Source: an uncultured Eubacterium sp. (lineage in GTDB: Bacteria > Bacillota > Clostridia > Lachnospirales > Lachnospiraceae). Taken from it: a stretch of DNA of 25,334 bases. How positions within the stretch are numbered: position 1 is the stretch's first letter; each line of letters starts with the position of its first letter. Below, one piece after another: positions 1 through 7,502 of the stretch. The DNA lies in NCBI GenBank assembly GCA_910579075.1, contig CAJTSV010000045.1:243-25576 (forward strand), read 5' to 3'. The notes below the pieces were generated by a model. The model did no database searches. It had not been told where the DNA came from and worked only from the letters and a program-made list of their open reading frames with translations. Both the position numbers and the translations under genes were made by a program.

Positions 1-903
1 CCACTCGATGACAGCATCTGTTATCTCTGCCAACTGCTGCACATACTGATAAGAATATAATACCTTGCAAATCCCCTTAAATTCTTCATTGTATGCCATT
101 GCGCCATATTCCAATCCCAAACTTCTTCTGGCAAGCTGCATAGCCTGTTCAAAGAACACTTTGCTTTCAGGTGTTCCCACCATGCAAATTGATATTCCAC
201 TATTATTAATGAGCTGTATAAGCATCTCGACAAGGCTTTTGCCATTTTTAGAATTAACCACATTTTGAATTTCATCAACTATCAGCAAGCCAATATGGTT
301 TAGTGCTATGGTACTCACTGCCCCAATCAGCATATCAGTAGTTGCATTTCTTGATTTTACGGCATTTGTATAATAATCGCTTTCCAACATTTCATCTACC
401 TTGCGTAATATCTCTAATATCAAGCCTTTAACTGATGAATCGAATGGGGTCTGAACCACCAAACAAGGAATTATTTTTATATATGGCTGCTTAATTTCAA
501 TGACACGATTCTCTGTAATCAGATTGATTGCTCTGGATATAGCAGAGGACTTTCCAATACCGCTACATCCTATGATTGTAAAGCTGTCCGAACCGCCCAT
601 TATCCCAACAGAACTTTGCTGCATAATCGCCTTATGATTCTCATATCGCTGTTTAATGGCATCCTTTGTACCCTTTTTCTGTAAGCTGCGTAGCAAAGCA
701 AGGTATAGCTTGCTATATATCTCCATGCTCATAGCAGAAGGAATGTATACATTGTAAAGGTCTGACAATGCCATTAACCTTATTGCCTGATTCTCATTTC
801 TGACATTTTCGTTATACTTTGGCAAAATTGCCATTTCAGAAGCAAGCTCCTTTCCTGATTTCATCTCTGGCAGCAAAGTTAATATATCCTTCGTTTCAAG
901 CAT
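1..903 (-). CDS. TnsC-like AAA+ ATPase, partial (C-terminus beyond left edge)
   Basis: An open frame of 301 codons reads from ATG at 903 to the first base of the window without a stop. Walker A GCSGIGKSS is at residues 112-120, Walker B LLIVDE at 206-211, a sensor-1-like stretch ending MVGTPE at about 241-246, and an arginine pair (LARRSLG) at about 257-263 that resembles the arginine-finger region of TnsC/TniB ATPases. In Tn7-like elements this ATPase links the target selector (TnsD/TniQ) to the TnsAB transposase and controls target immunity. The start overlaps the tnsB stop by 8 bases, and an AAGG motif lies shortly upstream, so translation is probably coupled. The visible part is intact. 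TnsC assignment rests on motifs plus context; IstB/TniB-type relatives are the alternative. Confidence 0.85.
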   Translation of the reverse strand, partial: MLETKDILTLLPEMKSGKELASEMAILPKYNENVRNENQAIRLMALSDLYNVYIPSAMSMEIYSKLYLALLRSLQKKGTKDAIKQRYENHKAIMQQSSVGIMGGSDSFTIIGCSGIGKSSAISRAINLITENRVIEIKQPYIKIIPCLVVQTPFDSSVKGLILEILRKVDEMLESDYYTNAVKSRNATTDMLIGAVSTIALNHIGLLIVDEIQNVVNSKNGKSLVEMLIQLINNSGISICMVGTPESKVFFEQAMQLARRSLGLEYGAMAYNEEFKGICKVLYSYQYVQQLAEITDAVIEW

Positions 904-1201
904 GGTACACACCTTCTTTCGCATAATCCACATGGTTTCTCTGCTTTTCTTTTTCCCTGTTTTTTCTGATTCCTTTAATATCCACATTTTCAGGAGCAGA
1001 AGCAGAATGAATGATTTCTTCAATATGACTTGAAAGTTCAATCCTTGCCCGTAGATTGTCCTCTGTAACACTCTTTACCAGTGTTTTTTGTCTGTCCTTT
1101 GATTCCTGTACCCTGTTTAAATCAATGCCCTCAAATCGGCTCTCAATAAGCTCAAAACAAATATATGCACCATTTTCTACTAGCCATACACAAGAAAAAT
1201 G
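896..1201 (-). pseudogene. TnsB C-terminal fragment (frame-shifted remainder)
   Basis: This frame encodes 101 residues and ends in TGA at 896-898, overlapping the tnsC start. It begins exactly where the TnsB catalytic-core frame loses similarity and contains a stretch (VWLVENG followed by FELIESRFEGIDL) that I recognise as the C-terminal end of TnsB-family transposases, then a charged, Lys/Arg-rich tail. In intact relatives this tail lies well over a hundred residues beyond the catalytic glutamate; here it follows within about five codons and in a different frame. It has no start codon or ribosome-binding site of its own. I therefore read it as the 3' part of one broken tnsB gene. In intact systems the tail contacts TnsC. 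Confidence 0.7.
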
Positions 1202-2240
1202 CTTTTTCCACCTGTCCTTTTAATTCTGGACGATAAGAAGGCAGATTAACAATCGTAACCCCCAGCTCTGCAAGCTGTTCAAAATTCCCTGATTTATATT
1301 CACTTCCCATATCAGTAACAAGTGTAGCTGGCAAACGGTCACAATTCCAGTCCGATTTATTAATCATAATTCCGAATCTCTCACAGTGTTTGACTTTATC
1401 AGCAATCACATTAAGCATTAAACCACGCAAGCTATAGGTTCCACCCTCCCATGATAAAGAATAACCACAACATAAACCACTATAAGCATCTATGCAGATT
1501 GTCAAAATTGGTCTGCCAATAAGATTTCCTGATTCATTGACAAGGTAAATGTCACATACAGTGGCATCCAACATGGCTATCCCAACATGAGGGGCAAATT
1601 CCTGTACCCCATCCCCAAGCAGCGGTCTGTTGTTCCGTTGATAATTTTTCAGTCCATCCCTAGAAATATAATAAGTCTGCATCTTCCTGTGTTTTCTCTC
1701 AAAATATCTGAACTGGTGGATAGATGGATGTTCGGGCAGCAGTTTCCCTTCCCCATCACAATATTTTTCTTTCAACATCATGGTATATGCAGTTGTAAGG
1801 CTGTTCTTATGTTTATTATAGAAAAATTTGTTCAACGCCCATCTGATATTCTTCTCATCCTTTGTTAATGCTCTGCTGTCTGATTTTTGTTTTGGAGCAA
1901 GCACAGATATATCCTGATAAGCAAGGTACAAACATAAGTAATTACGGATTGTGCGTTGATTGACATTCTTTTCCTCTGCAACTTTCTTGATAATTCTCGT
2001 CCTTTCCCTTTCTTCAGACACAAAAGGCAAGATACCAGCAATCATTGTGTAATGTTCATGAATAAACCGTCTGCTTTCCGCATCGAACAAATCCATATCC
2101 CGAATAACAATATCAGAGGATTGCAGCAGTTCAGCACTGGTAATCTCTGTATAGCTTTCTATAAATGACAATTCCACCCACTTAGGCATACTCTTCTTTA
2201 GGCAGTCAATAATAAGCAGCTTGTCAGAAGAAATATCCAA
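1152..2240 (-). pseudogene. TnsB-like DDE transposase, N-terminal and catalytic part (broken gene)
   Basis: 362 codons with a helix-turn-helix region at about residues 80-115 and a retroviral-integrase-type catalytic core: first aspartate D225 in MLDATVCD, second aspartate D310 in LVTDMGSEY, and glutamate E345 in KGQVEKAF. TnsB binds transposon ends and performs 3'-end cleavage and strand transfer. After E345 the reading frame runs about 17 codons of unrelated sequence and stops at 1152, whereas TnsB-family proteins usually continue for some 250-300 residues. The genuine C-terminal tail follows in another frame (896-1201), which shows an internal deletion with frameshift. The start used here is TTG at 2240 with only a weak AGG before it; conserved-looking codons continue upstream to an in-frame TAA, so the original start may also be damaged. 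Confidence 0.82.
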
Positions 2241-2274
2241 AATCCTAATGATGCTTTCATCTTACTTCATTAAG

Positions 2275-2622
2275 CTATTTTTCTTCATCTATCACCAACC
2301 CCCAATCCGTAACTCCATGCCTTAACCAGTAATCCCTTGATGCATCCAATAACTTTACAGTCATAGGCTTTAACAGGAATTTCCGAAATACACATTCCCG
2401 AACCATTAAAATGCCATCTGATTTCACGCAAACGAAATCTGAAGTATAATCCCCCATTTCCAATCCATCCAACAGCACATTGCACCTGATTTCTTTAATA
2501 TCCTCGCTCTCTTGTAGCACATCGGCATAAGCGTATTGAATACTGTCATATGTCCTGCATACATCCTGACACTTTGCAAGAACACGTTTTTCACATCTGC
2601 CCTTGTAATTCTTTTTTCGCAT
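2275..2622 (-). CDS. Short TnsA-like endonuclease
   Basis: A 115-residue protein immediately upstream of tnsB (34 bases between stop and the tnsB start). It resembles the nuclease domain of TnsA: glutamate E11 near the N-terminus, D62 in GDYTSDF, and E76 in VRECVFRK form an E-D-E arrangement like the E/D/(Q/E)xK core of TnsA-type restriction-fold nucleases, followed by a conserved-looking segment ending WLRHGVTDW. TnsA cleaves the 5' ends of the transposon so that Tn7 moves by cut and paste. E. coli TnsA is about 273 residues, so the C-terminal TnsC-interacting domain is absent; I believe the short form is usual in clostridial relatives. The lysine expected two residues after E76 is a valine, with R80/K81 as possible substitutes. 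ATG at 2622 is preceded by AGAGAGGTAAGG, a good ribosome-binding site. Confidence 0.65.
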   Translation of the reverse strand: MRKKNYKGRCEKRVLAKCQDVCRTYDSIQYAYADVLQESEDIKEIRCNVLLDGLEMGDYTSDFVCVKSDGILMVRECVFRKFLLKPMTVKLLDASRDYWLRHGVTDWGLVIDEEK

Positions 2623-2661
2623 TTTGCACCTTACCTCTCTGGCAATATAAAGTGCATATCA

Positions 2662-2823
2662 TTCTCCCAAAATTGAAAACAGCTTTCCCAAATCCGAAAA
2701 ATGCTTTCCCAAATTCATACTTTTGGGAATTTCTGCTTTTCCCAAAAATATTTTTGGGAGATTAAAACTGCTGCAACTATTGATTTTACTGGATTCTTAT
2801 AAATAAACAGCTTTCCCGAAAAC
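2662..2823. repeat. Transposon-end motif array (probable TnsB-binding sites)
   Basis: About six to seven copies of a CTTTTCCCAAAA-like motif occur in both orientations. GCTTTCCCAAAT is present twice as direct repeats at 2682-2693 and 2703-2714, 21 bases apart; further forward copies lie near 2664, 2735 and 2810 (the last with CCCGAAAA); reverse copies lie near 2720 and 2751. Tn7-like ends carry several 20-22-bp TnsB sites next to tnsA, so position and spacing fit. The copies also lie between the outer boundary and the tnsA start, so TnsB binding could repress the tns operon, as in Tn7; that is inference. Confidence 0.6.
2741..2758. repeat. Perfect 18-bp palindrome in the transposon end
   Basis: CCCAAAAATATTTTTGGG is a perfect palindrome formed by two head-to-head copies of the TCCCAAAA motif. 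It could hold two TnsB protomers facing each other or form a cruciform. No T-run follows on either strand and the stem has only three G-C pairs at its base, so I do not call it a terminator. Confidence 0.6.
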
Positions 2824-2829
2824 AATATT

Positions 2830-3067
2830 TTCAAAAATCTCTATGTCATTTAGCAACCTTCATTTCCATAGAAATCATTAGATTTTGCAAAATCCATTTC
2901 CCTGAAATTACATAGAAAATTATTAAATTTTTAATTCGCCACCTGCGTCCGGTCACTTGTTTATTTGCCGATTCCTAGCTGCCTTATCCACATTGCAGCA
3001 TAAAATTTCAATTTTATGCACTTCTAATGCCCTTATTTTAAGGCTTTTTTTCTCCATGCCTGTTTGC
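2830..3067. other. Gene-free stretch between transposon end and ppdK terminator
   Basis: No credible coding region. Two weaker relatives of the end motif (CATTTCCATAGAAAT near 2861 and CATTTCCCTGAAAT near 2894) may be degenerate TnsB sites. A short GC-richer patch at about 2938-2956 may mark the change from transposon to host DNA. A perfect inverted repeat, GCATAAAATT/AATTTTATGC with a two-base loop, lies at 2998-3019. The exact insertion point must fall in or near this stretch. Confidence 0.5.
3029..3051 (+). terminator. Terminator-like hairpin on the plus strand
   Basis: GCCCTTATTTTAAGGC forms a short stem of about six pairs with one bulged base and is followed by seven T residues. No plus-strand gene is present to its left in this window, so it may be a relic of the pre-insertion locus or serve a gene to the left of the transposon insertion. 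The stem is short, hence the low confidence. Confidence 0.35.
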
Positions 3068-3112
3068 AAAAAAAAGACCCTGTAAAGGAAATTTCTTTCC
3101 CCTACAAGGTCT
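3068..3112 (-). terminator. Intrinsic terminator of ppdK
   Basis: On the minus strand a stem of about 14 pairs (AGACC/GGTCT outer arms at 3075-3079 and 3108-3112, TGTA/TACA, GGAAA/TTTCC inner, TTTC loop at 3092-3095) with a few mismatches is followed by a run of eight T residues (A8 at 3068-3075 on the plus strand). It starts about 114 bases after the ppdK stop. The transposon lies beyond it, so the insertion left ppdK expression intact. Confidence 0.8.
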
Positions 3113-3225
3113 ATCTCTTACTTTTTATAACATTTTTGCTATTTCAGCTATCTTTTCTCCTATGGAATTTGTTCTTACAAATCTCATGGAAATGGATAGT
3201 GCTTCGTAACATAAACTGCAGTGTA

Positions 3226-5853
3226 CTACTTTTGTGCAATAGCCGCCTGAGCTGCTGCCAGTCTTGCAATCGGCACACGGAACGGTGAACAGGACACATA
3301 ATCCAGCCCAATCTTATGGCAGAACTCTACCGAAGACGGGTCGCCGCCGTGCTCGCCGCAGATACCTACGTGCAGCTTGTCATTTACCGGCTTGCCAAGC
3401 TTGATTGCTGTTTCCATCAGCTTGCCGACACCTGTCTGGTCAAGCTTTGCAAATGGGTCATTTTCAAAAATCTTTGCATCGTAGTATGCGTCCAGGAACT
3501 TGCCGGAATCGTCACGGGAGAAACCGAAGGTCATCTGTGTCAGGTCGTTTGTACCGAAGCAGAAGAAATCAGCTTCCGATGCGATTTCATCAGCAGTCAG
3601 GGCTGCCCTTGGAATCTCAATCATCGTGCCTACTTCATATTCTAACTTCACGCCCGCTGCTGCGATTTCAGCGTCTGCTGTTTCCACTACGACTTTCTTC
3701 ACGTTCTTTAACTCTTTGATGTCGCAGATTAATGGAATCATGATTTCCGGTTTTACATTCCAGTCAGCATGTGCTTTCTGAACATTGATTGCTGCACGGA
3801 TAACAGCCTTTGTCTGCATCTTTGCAATTTCCGGATAAGTAACTGCAAGACGGCAGCCGCGGTGGCCCATCATCGGATTGAACTCATGCAGGGAATCAAT
3901 TAATGTCTTGATTTCTTCTACAGACTTGCCCTGTGCATTTGCCAGCTTCGCAATATCTTCTTCTTCTGTCGGAACGAACTCATGCAGAGGCGGGTCTAAG
4001 AAGCGGATAGTAACCGGGCAGCCTTCCAGAGCTTCGTATAATTTTTCGAAGTCTCCCTGCTGGTATGGAAGAATCTTGCCCAGTGCTGCTTCTCTTTCTT
4101 CTACGGTATCGGAGCAGATCATTTCACGGAATGCTGCAATCCTGTCTTCTTCGAAGAACATATGCTCTGTACGGCAAAGGCCGATGCCTTCTGCGCCAAG
4201 CTCGCGTGCTTTCTTTGCATCTGCCGGTGTATCTGCATTGGTGCGGACTTTAAGCCTTCTGTACTTGTCTGCCCAGTCCATGATTCTGCCGAATTCGCCT
4301 GCGATGGTAGCATCCACAGTCTGAATTTCACCGTCATAAATATTTCCGGTAGAACCATCGATAGAGATGAAATCTCCTTCATGGTATTCTTTGCCAGCGA
4401 GTGTAAATTTCTTGTTTTCTTCATCCATGGCAATATCGCCGCATCCAGATACACAGCAGGTACCCATGCCGCGTGCTACAACGGCTGCGTGGGATGTCAT
4501 GCCGCCGCGTACTGTTAAGATACCCTGGGCTGCTTTCATGCCGGTAATATCTTCCGGTGATGTCTCAAGACGTACCAGAACGACTTTTTCTCCCCTGTCA
4601 TGCCATTCTACAGCATCTTCTGCGGAGAATACGATTTTGCCGCATGCAGCTCCCGGAGATGCGCCAAGGCCCCTGCCAACCGGAACAGCCGCTTTTAAAG
4701 CAGCAGCGTCAAACTGCGGATGCAGTAATGTATCTAAGTTACGAGGGTCAATCATTGCAACAGCTTCTTCTTCTGTGCGCATGCCCTCATCCACTAAGTC
4801 ACAGGCAATCTTTAATGCAGCCTGAGCTGTTCTCTTGCCATTTCTTGTCTGGAGCATATAGAGCTTTTTGTTTTCTACTGTAAACTCCATATCCTGCATA
4901 TCCCTGTAGTGCTTTTCAAGCTTTTCACATACTTCGGTAAACTGCTTGAATGCTTCCGGGAATTCCTGTTCCATTTTTGCAATCGGCATTGGTGTACGCA
5001 CGCCGGCTACCACGTCCTCGCCCTGTGCGTTTACCAGGAATTCGCCCATCAGCTTGCGTTCGCCTGTTGCAGGGTCACGTGTAAATGCAACACCGGTACC
5101 GCAGTCATCACCCATATTGCCGAATGCCATGGACTGTACGTTTACAGCAGTACCCCAGGAATACGGGATATCGTTGTCGCGGCGGTATACATTTGCACGA
5201 GGGTTGTCCCAGGAACGGAATACAGCTTTGATAGCGCCCATTAACTGCTCCTTCGGGTCATCCGGGAAATCGCTGCCGATTTTTGCCTTGTATTCAGCCT
5301 TAAACTGGGATGCTAATTCCTTTAAGTCATCTGCAGTCAGGTCTACGTCATAAGTAACGCCCTTTTTCTCTTTCATAGCGTCAATCAGCTGTTCGAAGTA
5401 TTTCTTGCCTACTTCCATAACAACGTCTGAATACATCTGGATAAATCTGCGGTAGCAGTCCCATGCCCAGCGCGCATTGCCGGATTTCTCAGCAATAACA
5501 TTTACAACAGTCTCATTTAAGCCAAGATTTAAGATAGTGTCCATCATGCCAGGCATGGAAGCCCTTGCACCGGAACGAACCGAAACAAGCAGCGGATTTT
5601 CCTTATCGCCGAATTTCTTGCCTGTAATTTCTTCCATCTTTACAATGTACTCATTAATCTGGCCCTGAATTTCCTGATTGATTTCACGGCCGTCTTCATA
5701 ATACTGTGTACACGCTTCCGTTGTAATCGTAAATCCCTGCGGAACCGGAAGCCCGAGGTTTGTCATTTCTGCCAGGTTTGCGCCTTTGCCGCCAAGCAGC
5801 TCACGCATGTCTGCTTTGCCTTCGCTGAACAAATATACCCATTTGTTTGCCAT
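3226..5853 (-). CDS. ppdK: Pyruvate, phosphate dikinase
   Basis: 875 residues, essentially the length of the Clostridium symbiosum enzyme (874). The enzyme interconverts ATP + pyruvate + phosphate and AMP + phosphoenolpyruvate + pyrophosphate in the cytoplasm; in anaerobic clostridia it usually works in PPi-dependent glycolysis or PEP supply. The N-terminal ATP-grasp nucleotide-binding domain spans about 1-340 (LLGGKGANLAEM at 19-30, SVRSGARASMPGMMDT at 91-106), the phosphohistidine swivel domain about 390-510 with GGMTSHAAVVARGMG carrying the catalytic His455, and the C-terminal PEP/pyruvate TIM barrel includes GTNDLTQM and the catalytic Cys832 in GICGEHGG. GGAGG lies nine bases upstream of ATG 5853. 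It has its own promoter with a repeat-rich leader and a terminator at 3068-3112. It follows glyS on the same strand. Confidence 0.97.
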   Translation of the reverse strand: MANKWVYLFSEGKADMRELLGGKGANLAEMTNLGLPVPQGFTITTEACTQYYEDGREINQEIQGQINEYIVKMEEITGKKFGDKENPLLVSVRSGARASMPGMMDTILNLGLNETVVNVIAEKSGNARWAWDCYRRFIQMYSDVVMEVGKKYFEQLIDAMKEKKGVTYDVDLTADDLKELASQFKAEYKAKIGSDFPDDPKEQLMGAIKAVFRSWDNPRANVYRRDNDIPYSWGTAVNVQSMAFGNMGDDCGTGVAFTRDPATGERKLMGEFLVNAQGEDVVAGVRTPMPIAKMEQEFPEAFKQFTEVCEKLEKHYRDMQDMEFTVENKKLYMLQTRNGKRTAQAALKIACDLVDEGMRTEEEAVAMIDPRNLDTLLHPQFDAAALKAAVPVGRGLGASPGAACGKIVFSAEDAVEWHDRGEKVVLVRLETSPEDITGMKAAQGILTVRGGMTSHAAVVARGMGTCCVSGCGDIAMDEENKKFTLAGKEYHEGDFISIDGSTGNIYDGEIQTVDATIAGEFGRIMDWADKYRRLKVRTNADTPADAKKARELGAEGIGLCRTEHMFFEEDRIAAFREMICSDTVEEREAALGKILPYQQGDFEKLYEALEGCPVTIRFLDPPLHEFVPTEEEDIAKLANAQGKSVEEIKTLIDSLHEFNPMMGHRGCRLAVTYPEIAKMQTKAVIRAAINVQKAHADWNVKPEIMIPLICDIKELKNVKKVVVETADAEIAAAGVKLEYEVGTMIEIPRAALTADEIASEADFFCFGTNDLTQMTFGFSRDDSGKFLDAYYDAKIFENDPFAKLDQTGVGKLMETAIKLGKPVNDKLHVGICGEHGGDPSSVEFCHKIGLDYVSCSPFRVPIARLAAAQAAIAQK

Positions 5854-5931
5854 TTGCTAATTCCTCCTAAAATATGACTTTGGTTATTTTTTTGTGGATT
5901 TTTTACAGACAGCCATGCCTGGATTTTATCC

Positions 5932-5966
5932 ACATTGTTAACATTGTCTGCGCCAGCAGTCTGCGC
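5932..5966. repeat. Two pairs of direct repeats in the ppdK leader
   Basis: GTCTGCGC occurs at 5946-5953 and 5959-5966, thirteen bases apart, just downstream of the predicted transcription start. ACATTGT occurs at 5932-5938 and 5941-5947, nine bases apart. Together they form a compact repeat block between promoter and coding region that could be an operator for a regulator of ppdK. No known operator consensus was recognised. Confidence 0.4.
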
Positions 5967-5974
5967 ACATATCT

Positions 5975-6002
5975 ATTTTAACACAATTTTCCACATTCGC
6001 AA
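5975..6002 (-). promoter_or_regulatory. Probable sigma-70-type promoter of ppdK
   Basis: On the minus strand TTGCGA (6002-5997) and TAAAAT (5980-5975) are separated by 16 bases, with a TG motif (TGT just before the -10) that makes an extended -10. Transcription would start near 5968, giving a leader of about 115 bases before ppdK. Confidence 0.6.
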
Positions 6003-6046
6003 CATTTTTTTCCAAGAATCTTGATTTTTAACTTACAGGCAGCATG

Positions 6047-7444
6047 TTAAAAATCAAATTTATCTGCAAAATATGCGTCCAGCTCCTGTACCGGCACGCG
6101 CTCCTGTTCCATGGAATCGCGGAAACGCACGGTTACGGCATGGTCCTGTTCCGAATCAAAATCATAGGTCACGCAGAACGGCGTCCCGATTTCATCCTGG
6201 CGGCGGTAGCGTTTGCCGATATTTCCACGGTCATCAAATTCGCAGTTATATTTTTTCGACAGCTGTGCAAATACCTTTTGCGCGCCCTCGTTCAGCTTTT
6301 TGGACAGTGGCAGCACGCCGATTTTTACCGGGGCAAGCGCCGGATGAAAATGAAGCACGGTGCGCATATCCGGCTTTTCTTCGGTACCGATATTTTCCTC
6401 GTCATAAGCTGCACATAAAAAGGCAAGCACGACACGGTCTGCACCAAGCGACGGCTCGATGACATAAGGCACATATTTTTCGTTCTTTGTATCATCAAAA
6501 TACGACAAATCCTGCCCGGATGTATTCTGGTGCTGGGTCAGGTCATAGTCCGTGCGGTCCGCAATGCCCCACAGCTCGCCCCAGCCAAACGGGAATAAGA
6601 ATTCAAAGTCCGTTGTTGCCTTGCTGTAAAAAGCAAGTTCTGCCGGGTCATGGTCTCTCAAGCGCAGCTCATCCTCTTTCATGCCAAGGCTTAACAGCCA
6701 GTCACGGCAGAAGCTTCTCCAGTAGTCAAACCACTCCAGGTCTGTGCCAGGCTCGCAGAAAAATTCCAGCTCCATCTGCTCAAATTCCCTGGTACGGAAT
6801 GTAAAGTTGCCAGGCGTGATTTCATTGCGGAACGATTTTCCAATCTGTGCAATGCCAAACGGAATCTTTTTGCGGGAAGTCCGCTGCACGTTTTTAAAAT
6901 TGACAAAAATTCCCTGTGCTGTTTCCGGCCTTAAATAAACCGTATTTTTCGCGTCCTCTGTCACGCCCTGAAAGGTTTTAAACATCAGGTTAAACTGGCG
7001 GATATCTGTAAAATTATGCTTGCCGCAGCCCGGGCATGGTACCTGGTGTTCTTCGATAAAGCTTACCATCGCTTCGTTCGTCCAGCCGTCGACGCTTTCT
7101 TCCAGCGTGATATCATGCTCCTGAGCAAAATCCTCAATAATTTTATCTGCACGGAAACGCTCATGGCATTCCTTACAGTCCATAAGCGGGTCGGAAAAAC
7201 CGCCCAGGTGGCCGGATGCCACCCACGTCTGCGGGTTCATTAAAATCGCGCAGTCCACGCCGACATTGTATGGATTTTCCTGTACAAATTTCTGCCACCA
7301 CGCTTTTTTTACATTATTTTTCAGCTCCACGCCAAGGTTGCCGTAATCCCACGTATTAGCCAGGCCGCCGTAAATTTCGGAGCCTGGATAGACAAACCCC
7401 CTCGCTTTTGCCAGAGCTGTTATTTTTTCCATTGATTTTTCCAT
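6047..7444 (-). CDS. glyS: Glycyl-tRNA synthetase, single-chain dimeric type
   Basis: 465 residues, class II synthetase of the eukaryote/archaea-like homodimer type found in many Firmicutes, not the alpha2beta2 GlyQ/GlyS form. It charges tRNA-Gly in the cytoplasm. The N-terminus has the characteristic GFVYPGSEIYGGLANTWDYG region; a zinc-type insert contains CKECHERF and CPGCGKHNF; motif 2 lies around RNEITPGNFTFRTREFEQME; RPETAQGIF and the C-terminal motif 3 EPSLGADRVVLAF are clear; an anticodon-binding domain follows (APVKIGVLPLS onward). ATG at 7444 has GGAGG eight bases upstream. No T-box leader is visible: only 58 bases separate it from the upstream lipoprotein gene. No terminator separates it from ppdK, so read-through is possible. 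Confidence 0.96.
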   Translation of the reverse strand: MEKSMEKITALAKARGFVYPGSEIYGGLANTWDYGNLGVELKNNVKKAWWQKFVQENPYNVGVDCAILMNPQTWVASGHLGGFSDPLMDCKECHERFRADKIIEDFAQEHDITLEESVDGWTNEAMVSFIEEHQVPCPGCGKHNFTDIRQFNLMFKTFQGVTEDAKNTVYLRPETAQGIFVNFKNVQRTSRKKIPFGIAQIGKSFRNEITPGNFTFRTREFEQMELEFFCEPGTDLEWFDYWRSFCRDWLLSLGMKEDELRLRDHDPAELAFYSKATTDFEFLFPFGWGELWGIADRTDYDLTQHQNTSGQDLSYFDDTKNEKYVPYVIEPSLGADRVVLAFLCAAYDEENIGTEEKPDMRTVLHFHPALAPVKIGVLPLSKKLNEGAQKVFAQLSKKYNCEFDDRGNIGKRYRRQDEIGTPFCVTYDFDSEQDHAVTVRFRDSMEQERVPVQELDAYFADKFDF

Positions 7445-7502
7445 TTCCTGATTCCTCCCTCATATTTTAAATCCCGCAGGCTTTCGCTTTCCATCCAAAG
7501 CG

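Larger units (their letters stand above)
1..2910 (-). mobile_element. Tn7-like transposon, one end (tnsA-tnsB-tnsC side)
   Basis: Three adjacent minus-strand genes have the order and character of a Tn7-like core: a short TnsA-like nuclease, a TnsB-type DDE transposase and a TnsC-type AAA+ ATPase. The outer flank of tnsA carries repeated TTCCCAAA-type motifs, as expected for TnsB-binding sites at a transposon end. The region is clearly more AT-rich than the chromosome to its right. The left part of the element, with any TniQ/TnsD target selector and cargo, lies outside the window. The right boundary is not fixed: I could not identify a terminal TGT/ACA with a target duplication, so the true end is somewhere between about 2,830 and 3,060. 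tnsB carries an internal deletion, so the element is probably not autonomous. Confidence 0.75.

Noticed and set aside
2662..2823. Repeated TTCCCAAA motifs as a CRISPR array
   Set aside because: Units are only about 10-12 bases, occur in both orientations, and spacing is irregular; no constant-length repeats or spacers.
3316..5668. Several plus-strand frames of 60-152 codons
   Set aside because: All are antisense to ppdK, which is intact over its full length.
7445..7502. T-box riboswitch before glyS
   Set aside because: Only 58 bases are available between the lipoprotein stop and glyS, with no TGGNACCGCG-type T-box sequence or terminator.
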